Notes: generated by a model not told the origin, from the sequence alone. Positions 49,096 to 58,543 are shown, counted from the stretch's first letter. The stretch is DNA of 63,385 nucleotides from Paraprevotella xylaniphila YIT 11841 (GCF_000205165.1 NZ_GL883836.1:68381-131765), one strand, 5' to 3'. Made by a program: numbers and translations.

Positions 49096-49123
49096 AAATT
49101 TATTCCGTTATAAAAATGAGATA

Positions 49124-50920
49124 TTAGTTCAAGTCTACCGTTACTCCGTCTTTGATGCGGATGCGGATATTGGAAAGCTTCAGGGTCATGCCTTTGTTCA
49201 GCGTGGCATTTTGGTTGACACCTTCCATGTCGGCCGTGAAATTGACAATCAGTCCGTCAAGGTCTTTCATGTCTCCGCTTTCGCATACGATCTCCAATTG
49301 TATGGGACTCTCGGTAGCTGTTTCACCATTTTCGCCTGTCAGTTTCAGACCCGGGGCAATCGTGTTTTTGACCGGATTAACCGTTACGTTGGGATATACG
49401 TTGCCGTTCCGGTCTATGGCTTGTGCATTAAGCTTGAAGTTGAGTGGAATACCGTTCAAGGCATCCATTTCTACGATGGCTTTTTTGATGGTGATGTCTT
49501 CCAGGTCACCGCCCCAATCGTTAATGGTATCTTTATAAACTATGTTCAGTTCGTTTCCGAATTGCAGCGGGGCATTCAGTTCGTAAATGGTGTTTACTTC
49601 GTAATAGGCACCATCGTTGCCGAGTTCCACTTCCGTGTCGTGTTGCAGTGCCTTGGCTTCTACGTCCGTAAGTTTGATTTCATCAGGAATGGTGCGTATC
49701 AGTTCATACAGGTTGTCACCTAATACAATATTCTTGGCGCCTGCGGGCAAATTCTCCATATTGATACGTGAGAGATAATATTCCGAAGTTGCACTTCCTG
49801 CAAGTGTGATGGTTTGGTCCGTAGGTGTACTGCCCAAGTCCGTACCGATTTGGAAACCTTCGTTGAAGACACCGTCTTTGGTCCATGTCATGCGTGCCTT
49901 CAAATTTACGTCAGCCGGGCTTCCGTTCTCAAGCCTCAGTTTGATGTACGGGTTCGTCAGGTCTAAGTTTACGTCATCCTTCAAGAAATCAGGTACACCT
50001 TCTACGGTGATCGGGTCTACGTTGATGTCAATTTTCGGGTCAACGATACCCGTTACACTCTGCAACGTGATGTCGGGCACTTCCGTGTCGGTAATCAGGT
50101 CTACTTGGATGTTTCCGGCCGGAACTCCGGGGGTTGTGGCCGTACCGTTAGCTATGACATGCGTTTGCAGTTTGAAATGTCCCGGTTCGTATATTCCTTG
50201 GCCGTCGGGGAAATTCTGGATGCGCTTGAAATATACAGGAATTTTCAGTGTCATACCTTTGCGGATTTCTTGATCCTGCAGGAATTCTATGGTCTGGTCT
50301 TCTCCTTCTTTGATACCATAATTTCCCGTATTGTCCAATTCAAAAACGAAACCGTTGGGTTGTGTCTGGCCTTCCAATTCCATTTCTATGGAGAATCCCT
50401 TTTTCAGGGTGATGACCTCCACGTTTTGGCTTGTCTGGCTGAAACTAAGGGTCAGATAGGCCGTGAAATCCACATCGGTGGAAGTGAGCGACACGATGTC
50501 CGTTGTTACGTCGTCTTTCGAGAAAAGGAAGTCCGTGGTCACATCGTTTACTTGGGCCTCCACTTCTTCGCTTGTGGCTGCCGGTGTGTTGAAGTACAGT
50601 GTTGTCGTCGTCGGGTTACTTTCCGGGGCGTTGATATGTACGGGGTCTATTTCCACGTCGGTTTCTGTGGTATCGGCTTTGTTCAGGGCATAATTCCCTT
50701 GTGCGTCAGCTTTTACGACACTGTTGTCTTCCAAATCCATAATTTCTTCCAACGTGAATTCTTCCGTTCCGCTACCCGGAATGCTGAGGTCTCCGCCCAC
50801 GGTGATAGTCATGTCAATGTCCTTGGTGAGGTCATAACTGTCATCCACGCAAGATGCGAAGAAGAACGGAGATAAGGCGGTTGTCCATAACGATGCCTTG
50901 ATGAGTCTTCGTTTGTTCAT
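49124..50920 (-). CDS. Large lipoprotein of unknown function
   Basis: 598 aa from the ATG at 50920; the open frame extends 45 bases further up but only this start gives a lipoprotein signal (lipobox FFASC, then VDDSYDLTKDIDMTITVGGD). The rest is beta-rich with repeated Asp/Asn/Thr-rich strands and no cysteine pair or catalytic motif. It probably makes a stack of beta domains on the outer membrane. Its promoter is at 51003-51010, and it forms an operon with the DUF5723 gene. I do not recognise a named family. Confidence 0.82.
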   Translation of the reverse strand: MNKRRLIKASLWTTALSPFFFASCVDDSYDLTKDIDMTITVGGDLSIPGSGTEEFTLEEIMDLEDNSVVKADAQGNYALNKADTTETDVEIDPVHINAPESNPTTTTLYFNTPAATSEEVEAQVNDVTTDFLFSKDDVTTDIVSLTSTDVDFTAYLTLSFSQTSQNVEVITLKKGFSIEMELEGQTQPNGFVFELDNTGNYGIKEGEDQTIEFLQDQEIRKGMTLKIPVYFKRIQNFPDGQGIYEPGHFKLQTHVIANGTATTPGVPAGNIQVDLITDTEVPDITLQSVTGIVDPKIDINVDPITVEGVPDFLKDDVNLDLTNPYIKLRLENGSPADVNLKARMTWTKDGVFNEGFQIGTDLGSTPTDQTITLAGSATSEYYLSRINMENLPAGAKNIVLGDNLYELIRTIPDEIKLTDVEAKALQHDTEVELGNDGAYYEVNTIYELNAPLQFGNELNIVYKDTINDWGGDLEDITIKKAIVEMDALNGIPLNFKLNAQAIDRNGNVYPNVTVNPVKNTIAPGLKLTGENGETATESPIQLEIVCESGDMKDLDGLIVNFTADMEGVNQNATLNKGMTLKLSNIRIRIKDGVTVDLN

Positions 50921-51002
50921 AATTAATAATGTTTTGAAGTTATTTCTGAATCTAAATAATGCCAATACGTCTTTTTGACCATTTGTTTAGCTTAATCGAC
51001 CA

Positions 51003-51010
51003 CAAAGATA
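51003..51010 (-). promoter_or_regulatory. -7 box of the lipoprotein/DUF5723 operon
   Basis: TATCTTTG on the minus strand, 82 bp before ATG 50920. Confidence 0.55.
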
Positions 51011-51148
51011 TTTAAAATAAACATAATATAAGTATATTTCATGAAATATTTTGGAAGAAGTTTTATTTTTATAGGCAGAGATTCTTTATTTTATATTATC
51101 AAGATTACTTTTCTAAGATGTCAGGACGTGCAATCGGGCTTTTTTGCT

Positions 51149-51156
51149 TAACTTTG
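51149..51156 (+). promoter_or_regulatory. -7 box of purL
   Basis: TAACTTTG fits TAnnTTTG, 40 bp before ATG 51197. Confidence 0.6.
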
Positions 51157-51196
51157 CAGCACAAGTATTTATTCTAATCTGTTACAAATAGTAGTT

Positions 51197-54100
51197 ATGT
51201 CTATTTCATTTTTTAGAACTCCCGGCGGGAGCGTCATCGCTACAGAGGCGGACCATCGTCTCAATGCGGAGGAAATCGAAAAATTATGTTGGCTTTACGG
51301 TGGTGCCACCGTGGAAACCGAAGACGGACTGAAAGGTTGTTTCGTAGGTCCGCGTCGTGAGATGATTACTCCGTGGAGTACGAATGCCGTTGAGATTACT
51401 CAAAACATGAGCCTCAGCGGTATTTCTCGTATAGAAGAGTATTTCCCAGTGGAAGATGAACATGCCGGGCACGATCCGATGCTGCAACGTATGTATAAGG
51501 GTTTGGACCAGGATATTTTTACGGTTGATATCCAACCGGCTCCCATCGTGTATATAGAGAATCTGGAAGAATATAACGAACAGGAAGGATTGGCTCTTTC
51601 GCCAGAGGAAATCGAATACCTGCATCAGGTGGAAGGCCAGTTGGGGCGTAAGCTGACGGATTCGGAGGTGTTCGGTTTCGCACAAATCAATTCCGAGCAT
51701 TGCCGTCATAAGATTTTCGGCGGTACGTTCATCATCGACGGGAAGGAAATGGAGTCTTCTTTGTTCCAGATGATTAAGAAAACTACACAGGAAAATCCGC
51801 ATAAAATCATTTCGGCATACAAGGACAATGTGGCTTTTGCACAAGGGCCGGTGGTGGAACAGTTTGCGCCGAAAGACCATTCCACGTCCGACTATTTTGT
51901 GATCAAGGATATCGAGTCTGTGATTTCCATCAAGGCGGAGACACACAACTTCCCGACCACGGTGGAACCTTTCAATGGAGCTTCCACGGGAACGGGCGGT
52001 GAGATACGCGACCGTATGGGCGGAGGTGTCGGTTCATGGCCGATAGCCGGGACGGCGGTCTACATGACCTCTTATCCGCGTACAGATGAGGGTCGTGATT
52101 GGGAGGACATCCTGCCGGTACGCCGTTGGTTATACCAGACTCCGGAACAGATTTTGATCAAGGCATCGAACGGGGCTTCCGACTTCGGTAACAAGTTCGG
52201 GCAACCGCTGATTACCGGTTCCGTACTGACATTTGAACATCAGGAGAACGGCGAACGTTACGGTTATGACAAGGTGATTATGTTGGCCGGAGGCGTGGGA
52301 TACGGCACAAAGCGCGACTGTTTGAAAGGAACGCCGCAGAAAGGCAACAAGGTCGTAGTGGTCGGCGGTGACAACTACCGTATCGGTTTGGGCGGCGGTT
52401 CTGTTTCGTCGGTGGATACGGGACGCTATTCTTCCGGCATCGAACTGAATGCCGTGCAGCGTGCGAATCCCGAGATGCAGAAGCGTGCCAACAATTTGGT
52501 GCGTGCATTGTGCGAAGAGGACGTGAATCCGGTGGTTTCCATACACGACCACGGTTCGGCCGGACATGTGAACTGTCTTTCCGAGTTGGTGGAGGAGTGC
52601 GGTGGATTGATAGATATGTCCAAATTGCCGATTGGTGACAAGACTTTGTCTTCTAAGGAAATCATAGCCAACGAATCGCAGGAACGCATGGGATTGTTGA
52701 TTCAGGAAGAACATATCGAACACGTGCGTAAGATAGCCGAACGCGAGCGTGCACCGATGTACGTGGTCGGTGAAACGACCGGCGACGCGCACTTTGCTTT
52801 CCAGCAGGCCGATGGCGTGCGTCCGTTTGATTTGGATGTGTCGCAGATGTTCGGTCACAGTCCTAAGACGTACATGCGCGACAATACGGTGGAGCGTAAG
52901 TATGAGGACGTGACGTATGATGAAGCCAAGTTGAATGAATACGTGGCTCGTGTGTTGCGTTTGGAGGCCGTGGCTTGTAAGGATTGGCTGACCAATAAAG
53001 TAGACCGTTCCGTGACGGGCAAAGTGGCGCGACAGCAATGCCAAGGTGAAATCCAGTTGCCGTTGAGCGACTGCGGTGTCGTGGCTTTGGATTACCGTGG
53101 AAAGGCCGGTATCGCTACCGCTATCGGGCATGCGCCCCAAGCCGGTTTGGCAGACCCGGCCGCAGGTTCCGTGCTTTCGGTGGCCGAATCGTTGACTAAT
53201 ATCGTATGGGCACCGCTGGCCGAAGGGTTGGACAGCGTGTCTCTCTCTGCCAACTGGATGTGGCCGTGCCGCTCTCAGGAAGGCGAAGATGCCCGTTTGT
53301 ACCAAGGTGTACAGGCTTTGTCCGATTTCTGTTGTGCTTTGGAAATCAACGTGCCTACCGGAAAAGATTCCTTGTCCATGAGCCAGCAGTATCCCGGCGG
53401 CGAGAAAATCATCTCGCCGGGTACGGTCATCGTGAGTGCCGGTGGTGAGGTAAGCGACGTGAAAAAGGTAGTTTCGCCGGTGATGGTCAATAAGGAAAAG
53501 ACCACTTTCTATCATATCGATTTCAGCTTCGACGATTTGCGTTTGGGTGGTTCGGCTTTTGCCCAATCTTTAAATAAGGTGGGTTCGGATGTGCCGACCT
53601 GCAAGAATCCTGAATATTTCCGTGATGCTTTCAATGCCGTGCAGACGTTGGTAAACAAAGGCTTGGTTTTGGCCGGTCATGACATTTCGGCCGGAGGTTT
53701 GATTACCACTTTGCTTGAAATGTGTTTCGCGAATATGGAAGGCGGTATGGAAATCTCTTTGGACAAATTCGGACATCATGACATCGTGAAGATTCTCTTG
53801 GCTGAGAATCCGGGTGTGGTGGTGCAAATTGCCGACAAACATAAGGCGGAATTCAAGAAAATCATGGACGATGCCGGTGTGGGTTATCTCAAGTTGGGAC
53901 ATCCTACGGACGAACGCCTTGTTCAAGTGACAAAGGACGGTGCGGAGTACCAGTTCGGCATAGATTATCTGCGTGACGTATGGTATAGCACTTCCTACTT
54001 GCTCGACCGGAAGCAGAGTATGAACGGACGCGCCAAGGCTCGTTTTGAGAATTATAAGATGCAGCCGCTCGAAATGGTGTTTAATAAGGATTTCACGGGC

Positions 54101-54901
54101 AAGTTGGCGCAGTACGGGTTGAACCCTGACCGTCGTACCCCGTCGGGCATCAAGGCCGCCATTATCCGTGAAAAGGGAACGAACGGTGAGCGCGAAATGG
54201 CTTATTCGCTCTATTTGGCGGGATTCGACGTGAAGGATGTCATGATGACCGACCTGATAAGCGGACGGGAGACGTTGGAAGATATCAATATGATTGTCTT
54301 CTGTGGTGGGTTCTCCAATTCGGATGTGTTGGGTTCTGCCAAAGGTTGGGCCGGTGCTTTCTTGTATAATCCGAAGGCCAAGGCGGCACTCGACAATTTC
54401 TATGCCCGTGAAGACACGCTGTCTTTGGGTATTTGCAACGGTTGCCAGTTGATGGTGGAACTGGATTTGATTAATCCGGAATTTACGAAGAAGGCGCACA
54501 TGTTGCACAATGACTCTCATAAGTTTGAATCGGAGTTCGTAGGGTTGACCATCCCGATGAACCGGAGCGTGATGTTCGGTTCGCTGAGCGGGAACAAGTT
54601 GGGCATCTGGGTAGCTCATGGCGAAGGCAAGTTCTCGTTGCCTTATCCTGAAGATAAGTATAATGTGATTGCCAAATACAGCTATGATGAGTATCCCGGT
54701 AATCCGAACGGGTCGGATTACAGTGTGGCCGGTATATGCAGTGCCGACGGGCGCCATTTGGCCATGATGCCCCACTTGGAGCGTGCCATCTTCCCGTGGC
54801 AGAACGCCTGGTATCCGGCAGACCGCCGTGCGGATGAGGTCACGCCTTGGATGGAAGCTTTTGTCAATGCCCGTAAGTGGGTGGAGGCTCATAAGAAATA
54901 A
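51197..54901 (+). CDS. purL: Phosphoribosylformylglycinamidine synthase (FGAM synthase)
   Basis: 1234 aa, the long single-chain form that joins the synthetase and glutaminase parts. It makes FGAM from FGAR, glutamine and ATP, the fourth step of purine synthesis, in the cytoplasm. Visible blocks: SEHCRHKIFGG, ETHNFPTTVEPFNGASTGTGGEIRD (split across residues near 255-275), GDKTLSSKEI, PTGKDSLSMSQ and the glutaminase site GICNGCQLM with C1080, and the C-terminal HGEGKF and MPHLERA. It stands alone, with its own promoter, and does not belong to the neighbouring loci. Confidence 0.98.
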   Translation: MSISFFRTPGGSVIATEADHRLNAEEIEKLCWLYGGATVETEDGLKGCFVGPRREMITPWSTNAVEITQNMSLSGISRIEEYFPVEDEHAGHDPMLQRMYKGLDQDIFTVDIQPAPIVYIENLEEYNEQEGLALSPEEIEYLHQVEGQLGRKLTDSEVFGFAQINSEHCRHKIFGGTFIIDGKEMESSLFQMIKKTTQENPHKIISAYKDNVAFAQGPVVEQFAPKDHSTSDYFVIKDIESVISIKAETHNFPTTVEPFNGASTGTGGEIRDRMGGGVGSWPIAGTAVYMTSYPRTDEGRDWEDILPVRRWLYQTPEQILIKASNGASDFGNKFGQPLITGSVLTFEHQENGERYGYDKVIMLAGGVGYGTKRDCLKGTPQKGNKVVVVGGDNYRIGLGGGSVSSVDTGRYSSGIELNAVQRANPEMQKRANNLVRALCEEDVNPVVSIHDHGSAGHVNCLSELVEECGGLIDMSKLPIGDKTLSSKEIIANESQERMGLLIQEEHIEHVRKIAERERAPMYVVGETTGDAHFAFQQADGVRPFDLDVSQMFGHSPKTYMRDNTVERKYEDVTYDEAKLNEYVARVLRLEAVACKDWLTNKVDRSVTGKVARQQCQGEIQLPLSDCGVVALDYRGKAGIATAIGHAPQAGLADPAAGSVLSVAESLTNIVWAPLAEGLDSVSLSANWMWPCRSQEGEDARLYQGVQALSDFCCALEINVPTGKDSLSMSQQYPGGEKIISPGTVIVSAGGEVSDVKKVVSPVMVNKEKTTFYHIDFSFDDLRLGGSAFAQSLNKVGSDVPTCKNPEYFRDAFNAVQTLVNKGLVLAGHDISAGGLITTLLEMCFANMEGGMEISLDKFGHHDIVKILLAENPGVVVQIADKHKAEFKKIMDDAGVGYLKLGHPTDERLVQVTKDGAEYQFGIDYLRDVWYSTSYLLDRKQSMNGRAKARFENYKMQPLEMVFNKDFTGKLAQYGLNPDRRTPSGIKAAIIREKGTNGEREMAYSLYLAGFDVKDVMMTDLISGRETLEDINMIVFCGGFSNSDVLGSAKGWAGAFLYNPKAKAALDNFYAREDTLSLGICNGCQLMVELDLINPEFTKKAHMLHNDSHKFESEFVGLTIPMNRSVMFGSLSGNKLGIWVAHGEGKFSLPYPEDKYNVIAKYSYDEYPGNPNGSDYSVAGICSADGRHLAMMPHLERAIFPWQNAWYPADRRADEVTPWMEAFVNARKWVEAHKK

Positions 54902-54923
54902 TCATGTCCGGACGGCATGCAAA

Positions 54924-54953
54924 GGGGCTGTGCCTATGTCATGGCGCAGCCCC
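54924..54953 (+). other. Hairpin after purL
   Basis: GGGGCTGTGCC pairs with GGCGCAGCCCC (one G-U pair) around an 8-nt loop. No T run follows, so it may weaken but not stop transcription into the chromate-transporter genes. Confidence 0.6.
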
Positions 54954-54989
54954 GTGTGCTGTCTGTGCATCCCGTGTAAGAGTTGGAAT

Positions 54990-55538
54990 ATGAATATTTA
55001 TTGGAACAGTTTCCGTACGTTTTTCCGCATAGGTTTGTTTACCATAGGCGGGGGATATGCCATGATACCGTTGATTGAAGCGGATGTGGTGGACAAAAAC
55101 AGATGGGTGAGCCGTGAAGACTTTCTGGACTTGATGGCCATAGCCCAAAGTTGCCCCGGGATTTTTGCGGTCAACATGAGCATTTTTATCGGCTATAAGC
55201 TGAAGGGCGTACCCGGTAGCGTGGTTTGTGCTTTGGGTACCATCTTGCCCTCTTTCTTGATTATTCTCGGCATAGCCTTGTTTTTCCAACAGTTTCGGGA
55301 TAATGAGACCGTGCAGAGCATTTTCAAGGGTATCCGTCCGGCAGTGGTGGCACTGATAGCCGCCCCTACGTTTAAAATGGGGAAGAGTGCCAAAATCGGG
55401 ATGACCAATGTGTGGATACCGGTGGTGAGTGCCTTGTTGATTTGGCTGTTGGGTGTTTCTCCTATATACATTATTATAATGGCCGGTTTGGGAGGTTACC
55501 TGTACGGCCGTTATGTCAAACCGTCGGAAAGTAAATGA
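54990..55538 (+). CDS. Chromate transporter, short-chain, first subunit
   Basis: 182 aa from ATG 54990; the longer open frame overlaps purL and is unlikely. One CHR domain: FFRIGLFTIGGGYAMIPLIEADVV, then AQSCPGIFAVNMSIFIGYKLKG and GTILPSF, with about five or six membrane segments. Short CHR proteins come as adjacent pairs that work as a heterodimer, and the partner follows after seven bases. The family exports chromate; some members may carry other anions. Substrate here is not proven. Confidence 0.9.
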   Translation: MNIYWNSFRTFFRIGLFTIGGGYAMIPLIEADVVDKNRWVSREDFLDLMAIAQSCPGIFAVNMSIFIGYKLKGVPGSVVCALGTILPSFLIILGIALFFQQFRDNETVQSIFKGIRPAVVALIAAPTFKMGKSAKIGMTNVWIPVVSALLIWLLGVSPIYIIIMAGLGGYLYGRYVKPSESK

Positions 55539-55545
55539 TAAAGAT

Positions 55546-56121
55546 ATGTGGTGGTTATATATAAAGCTTTTCTATAGCTTCTTCAAAATCGGCTTGTTCG
55601 GTTTTGGGGGAGGCTATGCCATGATTTCCTTGATTCAAGGGGAAGTGGTCAACCGTTATCATTGGTTGACGAGCGGGCAGTTTACGGATATCGTGGCTAT
55701 CAGCCAGATGACACCGGGGCCGATAGGCATCAATTCGGCTACGTATGTGGGCTATACCAGTGTGGTCAATGCCGGTTACGGGCATGGTTGGGCGGTATTG
55801 GGCAGTGTGACGGCAACTTTTGCCGTGGTGCTTCCGTCGTTTATCCTGATGTTGCTTATCAGTAAGTTCCTGATGAAGTTCAAGAATCATCCTGTGGTGG
55901 AACATGTGTTCCAGGGTTTGCGTCCGGCTGTGGTCGGGTTGTTGGCGGCGGCAGCCTTGCTGTTGCTCACACCGGAGAATTTCAGTACACCGGACAATCC
56001 GTGGCAGTTCTATATCAGTATTTTCCTTTTTGCCTTTGCTTTTATCGGCAGTCTGGTGTATAAGATGAATCCTATCAAGTTGATTTGCTTTTGCGGGTTG
56101 GCGGGATGGATTCTGTTTTAA
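55546..56121 (+). CDS. Chromate transporter, short-chain, second subunit
   Basis: 191 aa from ATG 55546, seven bases after the stop of its partner (an upstream ATG at 55513 would overlap the partner and adds hydrophilic residues). CHR domain: FFKIGLFGFGGGYAMISLIQGEVV, SQMTPGPIGINSATYVGY and VLPSFIL. Related to, but distinct from, the first subunit, consistent with a two-gene transporter. Confidence 0.9.
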   Translation: MWWLYIKLFYSFFKIGLFGFGGGYAMISLIQGEVVNRYHWLTSGQFTDIVAISQMTPGPIGINSATYVGYTSVVNAGYGHGWAVLGSVTATFAVVLPSFILMLLISKFLMKFKNHPVVEHVFQGLRPAVVGLLAAAALLLLTPENFSTPDNPWQFYISIFLFAFAFIGSLVYKMNPIKLICFCGLAGWILF

Positions 56122-56133
56122 CCGTTAAATGAT

Positions 56134-56781
56134 ATGAGTATGATGGATACGGTAATTCCTTTTGCGTTGTTGTGTTTCACTTCATTGTTTACCATCACCA
56201 GTCCTTTGAGCACGATGCCGGTGTTTTTGACGATGACACAGTCTTTGGATGAGAAAGAACGGCGTGCAGTGGCCGTACGCGCCACTTTGGTGGCTTGTTG
56301 TGCATTGTTGCTGTTTGTATTGGCAGGTCAGTTCTTATTCAAGTTTTTTGGTATTTCCACCAACGGTTTCCGCATTGTGGGTGGAATTATTATTTTTCGT
56401 ATCGGTTTCGACATGTTGCAAGCCAAGTACACTCCGATGAACTTGCGGAAGGAAGAAATCAAGGAGTATGCCAACGATGTATCCGTGGCTCCTTTGGGAA
56501 TTCCTTTGTTATGCGGGCCGGGGGCAATAGCCAATGCTATCGTGCTGATGCAGGAAGCCTATTCCTTTGAGATGAAGACGGCGGTGATAGTAGCCATTAT
56601 TTTGGTTTATCTGATTACGTTCGTTCTTTTACGTTGGGCAGGGGTTTTAGTGAAGTTCATCGGTGAGACAGGAAATAATGTGATGATGCGTCTGATGGGG
56701 TTGATCCTGATGGTGATTGCAGTGGAATGTTTCGTAAGTGGGGCGCGCCCCATCCTGACGGAAATCCTGCGTGGAAGTTAG
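56134..56781 (+). CDS. MarC-family integral membrane protein
   Basis: 215 aa with six predicted membrane helices. UPF0056/MarC features: ITSPLSTMPVFLTMT near the start, GFRIVGGIIIFRIGFDML, and PLGIPLLCGPGAIANAIVLM. The family is widespread but its transport role is unclear; the old link to multiple antibiotic resistance has not held up. It follows the chromate pair by 12 bp and is closed by the terminator at 56848. Confidence 0.93.
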   Translation: MSMMDTVIPFALLCFTSLFTITSPLSTMPVFLTMTQSLDEKERRAVAVRATLVACCALLLFVLAGQFLFKFFGISTNGFRIVGGIIIFRIGFDMLQAKYTPMNLRKEEIKEYANDVSVAPLGIPLLCGPGAIANAIVLMQEAYSFEMKTAVIVAIILVYLITFVLLRWAGVLVKFIGETGNNVMMRLMGLILMVIAVECFVSGARPILTEILRGS

Positions 56782-56847
56782 AAGATATCAAAATGAAAGA
56801 GGCTTAGTCAAAGGCAATCCAAAGAGAAGTTGAAGGATTGATAAGAT

Positions 56848-56887
56848 AAAAACTGATGAAAGAAGAATATTTTTCATCGGTTTTTTT
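56848..56887 (+). terminator. Intrinsic terminator after marC
   Basis: AAAACTGATGAAA (56848-56860) pairs with TTTCATCGGTTTT (56871-56883), one G-U pair, with a T run to 56887. The T run overlaps the presumed upstream element of the arsR promoter. Confidence 0.85.
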
Positions 56888-56903
56888 GCGAAAAATGGAA
56901 TTG

Positions 56904-56919
56904 TTCGTATCTTTGCGAA
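56904..56919 (+). promoter_or_regulatory. ArsR operator 1 overlapping the arsR promoter
   Basis: TTCGTATCTTTGCGAA is a 16-bp palindrome whose arms enclose the -7 box TATCTTTG (56908-56915). A bound repressor would block the promoter. Two similar sites lie at 57291 and 58528. Confidence 0.75.
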
Positions 56920-56939
56920 CATTAAGGCTGTAGTAAAGC

Positions 56940-57263
56940 ATGAAGGATAAGAACTATACACTGGCGCAGGAACAAATAGCCCGTTTCGCCAAGGCGATGG
57001 GACACCCTGCAAGGATTGCCATACTTGAATTTCTGGCAAAACAAGAGTGCTGTTTCTTCGGGGACATCCATGAGGAACTCCCGATAGCCAAAGCAACGGT
57101 GTCACAGCACTTGAAAGAGTTGAAAGATGCCGGACTGATACAGGGGGAGATAGAACCTCCTAAAGTAAAGTATTGCATCAATCGGGAAAACTGGAATATA
57201 GCCCATGAACTTTTTGCCAAGTTCTTCGGACAATGTGCCTGCAAAAAAAGAAAGTTACTGTAA
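56940..57263 (+). CDS. arsR: ArsR-family arsenic-responsive repressor
   Basis: 107 aa, winged-helix repressor ([29 protein letters not shown]). It has a cysteine pair C37-C38 (QECCFFG) at the start of the DNA-binding region and C99/C101 near the C terminus (GQCACKK), which are possible As(III) ligands as in ArsR proteins. Arsenite binding should release the repressor from DNA. An operator palindrome overlaps its promoter, so it is likely autoregulated, and two more palindromes control the rest of the cluster. Confidence 0.93.
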   Translation: MKDKNYTLAQEQIARFAKAMGHPARIAILEFLAKQECCFFGDIHEELPIAKATVSQHLKELKDAGLIQGEIEPPKVKYCINRENWNIAHELFAKFFGQCACKKRKLL

Positions 57264-57290
57264 AAAGTGGCACTTTTTTTATTCTTATTG

Positions 57291-57306
57291 TTCGTAATTC
57301 TACGAA
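57291..57306 (+). promoter_or_regulatory. ArsR operator 2 before the arsF-like gene
   Basis: TTCGTAATTCTACGAA is a perfect 6+4+6 palindrome, 38 bp before ATG 57345. It rules out the longer open frame start at 57267 for arsF. Confidence 0.75.
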
Positions 57307-57344
57307 ATACAAACATGTCTTATAACCAATTAAAAATAACTTGT

Positions 57345-57791
57345 ATGAATAAAATCGTTTTAACGTTGGCTTTAGTGTTTGGTATGACAGCCTGTGGAAA
57401 CAATACAGCGAAAAACAGTAGTGGCACAGAGCAGCAAACAGCACAGAGTGAGAAACAAGACCGTGTGGAAGTTCTCTATTTTCATGGTAAGCAACGGTGT
57501 GCCACTTGTATGGCGATAGAGAAAAACGCTAAAGAAGCAGTAGAGGCACAATTTGAGGCACAATTAAAGAACGGGGCACTCGTTTTCAAGACTATTGATA
57601 TCTCAAAAGAAGAAAACGAGGCAATCGCAGACAAGTACGAGGTGACGTGGTCTTCACTCTTTCTTGTCCGTTACCAAAGCGGTAAAGAGAGTGCGGAGGA
57701 CTTGACGAAGTATGCCTTTGCCAATGCCCGTACAGCTCCCGATACATTCAAACAAGGCCTGACAGAGAAAATAAACGGATTGCTCGACTAA
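57345..57791 (+). CDS. arsF: ArsF-like lipoprotein with thioredoxin-type CxxC
   Basis: 148 aa from ATG 57345, which gives a lipoprotein signal (FGMTAC, then GNNTAKNSS). Thioredoxin-like core with the CxxC in KQRCATCM and the strand ALVFKTIDIS. It matches the family named nitrophenyl compound nitroreductase subunit ArsF, linked to reduction of nitroaromatic organoarsenicals such as nitarsone. It is 11 bp before the ArsG-like permease and behind its own ArsR operator. The enzymatic role rests on family naming. Confidence 0.85.
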   Translation: MNKIVLTLALVFGMTACGNNTAKNSSGTEQQTAQSEKQDRVEVLYFHGKQRCATCMAIEKNAKEAVEAQFEAQLKNGALVFKTIDISKEENEAIADKYEVTWSSLFLVRYQSGKESAEDLTKYAFANARTAPDTFKQGLTEKINGLLD

Positions 57792-57802
57792 TTCGGAAAG
57801 TC

Positions 57803-58510
57803 ATGGAATGGCTGCAATCATTATTAGACAATAGCACGGCACCGGCTTTGATTGCTTTTCTGTTGGGATTGCTGACTGCCATTTCTCCTTGTCCGTTGGC
57901 TACGAATATCGCTGCTATCGGTTATATAGGGAAAGAGGTGGAAGACCGGAAAACCGTTTTCAGGAAAGGTTTGCTATATACGCTTGGGCGCATTGTCGCT
58001 TATACGGCATTGGGATGCGTGTTGATTATGGTTCTCGAAGAGGGGGCGAGCTTGTTTGGCATTCAAAAGGTAATAGGGAAATATGGGGAAATGTTGTTGC
58101 CTCCGGTTTTATTGGTCATCGGATTGTTTATGTTGTTCGGAAACAATCTCAATCTGCCTCAGTTCGGATTTAAGGGAAACAGAGAAGGACTGGCGAAGCA
58201 TGGCAACTGGGGTGCTTTATGGCTCGGTATGTTGTTTGCGATGGCATTTTGCCCGACAAGCGGTATTTTCTATTTTGGCATGTTAATTCCCATGTCCGCC
58301 ACATCACCGGCAGGCTATCTGCTGCCCGTATTGTTTGCGGTGGCAACGGCGCTCCCGGTTTTAATCGTTGCATGGATACTGGCATTCAGCGTACAGCACA
58401 TAAGCGGTTTCTACGGGAAGATGCAGACCGTTCGGGTGTGGTTGAACTTCATCGTCGGCGGGTTGTTTATAGCCATCGGTGGGTATTATGCCATAACCGT
58501 GTATCTGTAA
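57803..58510 (+). CDS. arsG: ArsG-like permease (DsbD/CcdA family)
   Basis: 235 aa, about six membrane helices. DsbD/CcdA-type halves carry single cysteines in TAISPCPLATN (C30) and MAFCPTSGIF. The family in arsenic operons of Bacteroidota is called ArsG, an aromatic aminobenzylarsenical efflux permease. It lies directly after arsF, so the pair probably reduces and exports aromatic arsenicals. A thiol-electron carrier in the style of CcdA remains an alternative. Confidence 0.87.
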   Translation: MEWLQSLLDNSTAPALIAFLLGLLTAISPCPLATNIAAIGYIGKEVEDRKTVFRKGLLYTLGRIVAYTALGCVLIMVLEEGASLFGIQKVIGKYGEMLLPPVLLVIGLFMLFGNNLNLPQFGFKGNREGLAKHGNWGALWLGMLFAMAFCPTSGIFYFGMLIPMSATSPAGYLLPVLFAVATALPVLIVAWILAFSVQHISGFYGKMQTVRVWLNFIVGGLFIAIGGYYAITVYL

Positions 58511-58527
58511 TTTTTTTATGGTCAATG

Positions 58528-58543
58528 TTCGTGATATAACGAA
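58528..58543 (+). promoter_or_regulatory. ArsR operator 3 before the thioredoxin/permease genes
   Basis: TTCGTGATATAACGAA has TTCGT and ACGAA arms around GATATA. It stands 31 bp before ATG 58575. Confidence 0.72.

Noticed and set aside
52130-53566. Minus-strand open frame of 478 aa inside purL
   Set aside because: Shadow of a conserved enzyme gene; composition and lack of motifs mark it as non-coding.
57267-57344. Upstream start for the arsF-like gene
   Set aside because: It would place the ArsR operator inside the coding region and hide the lipoprotein signal.
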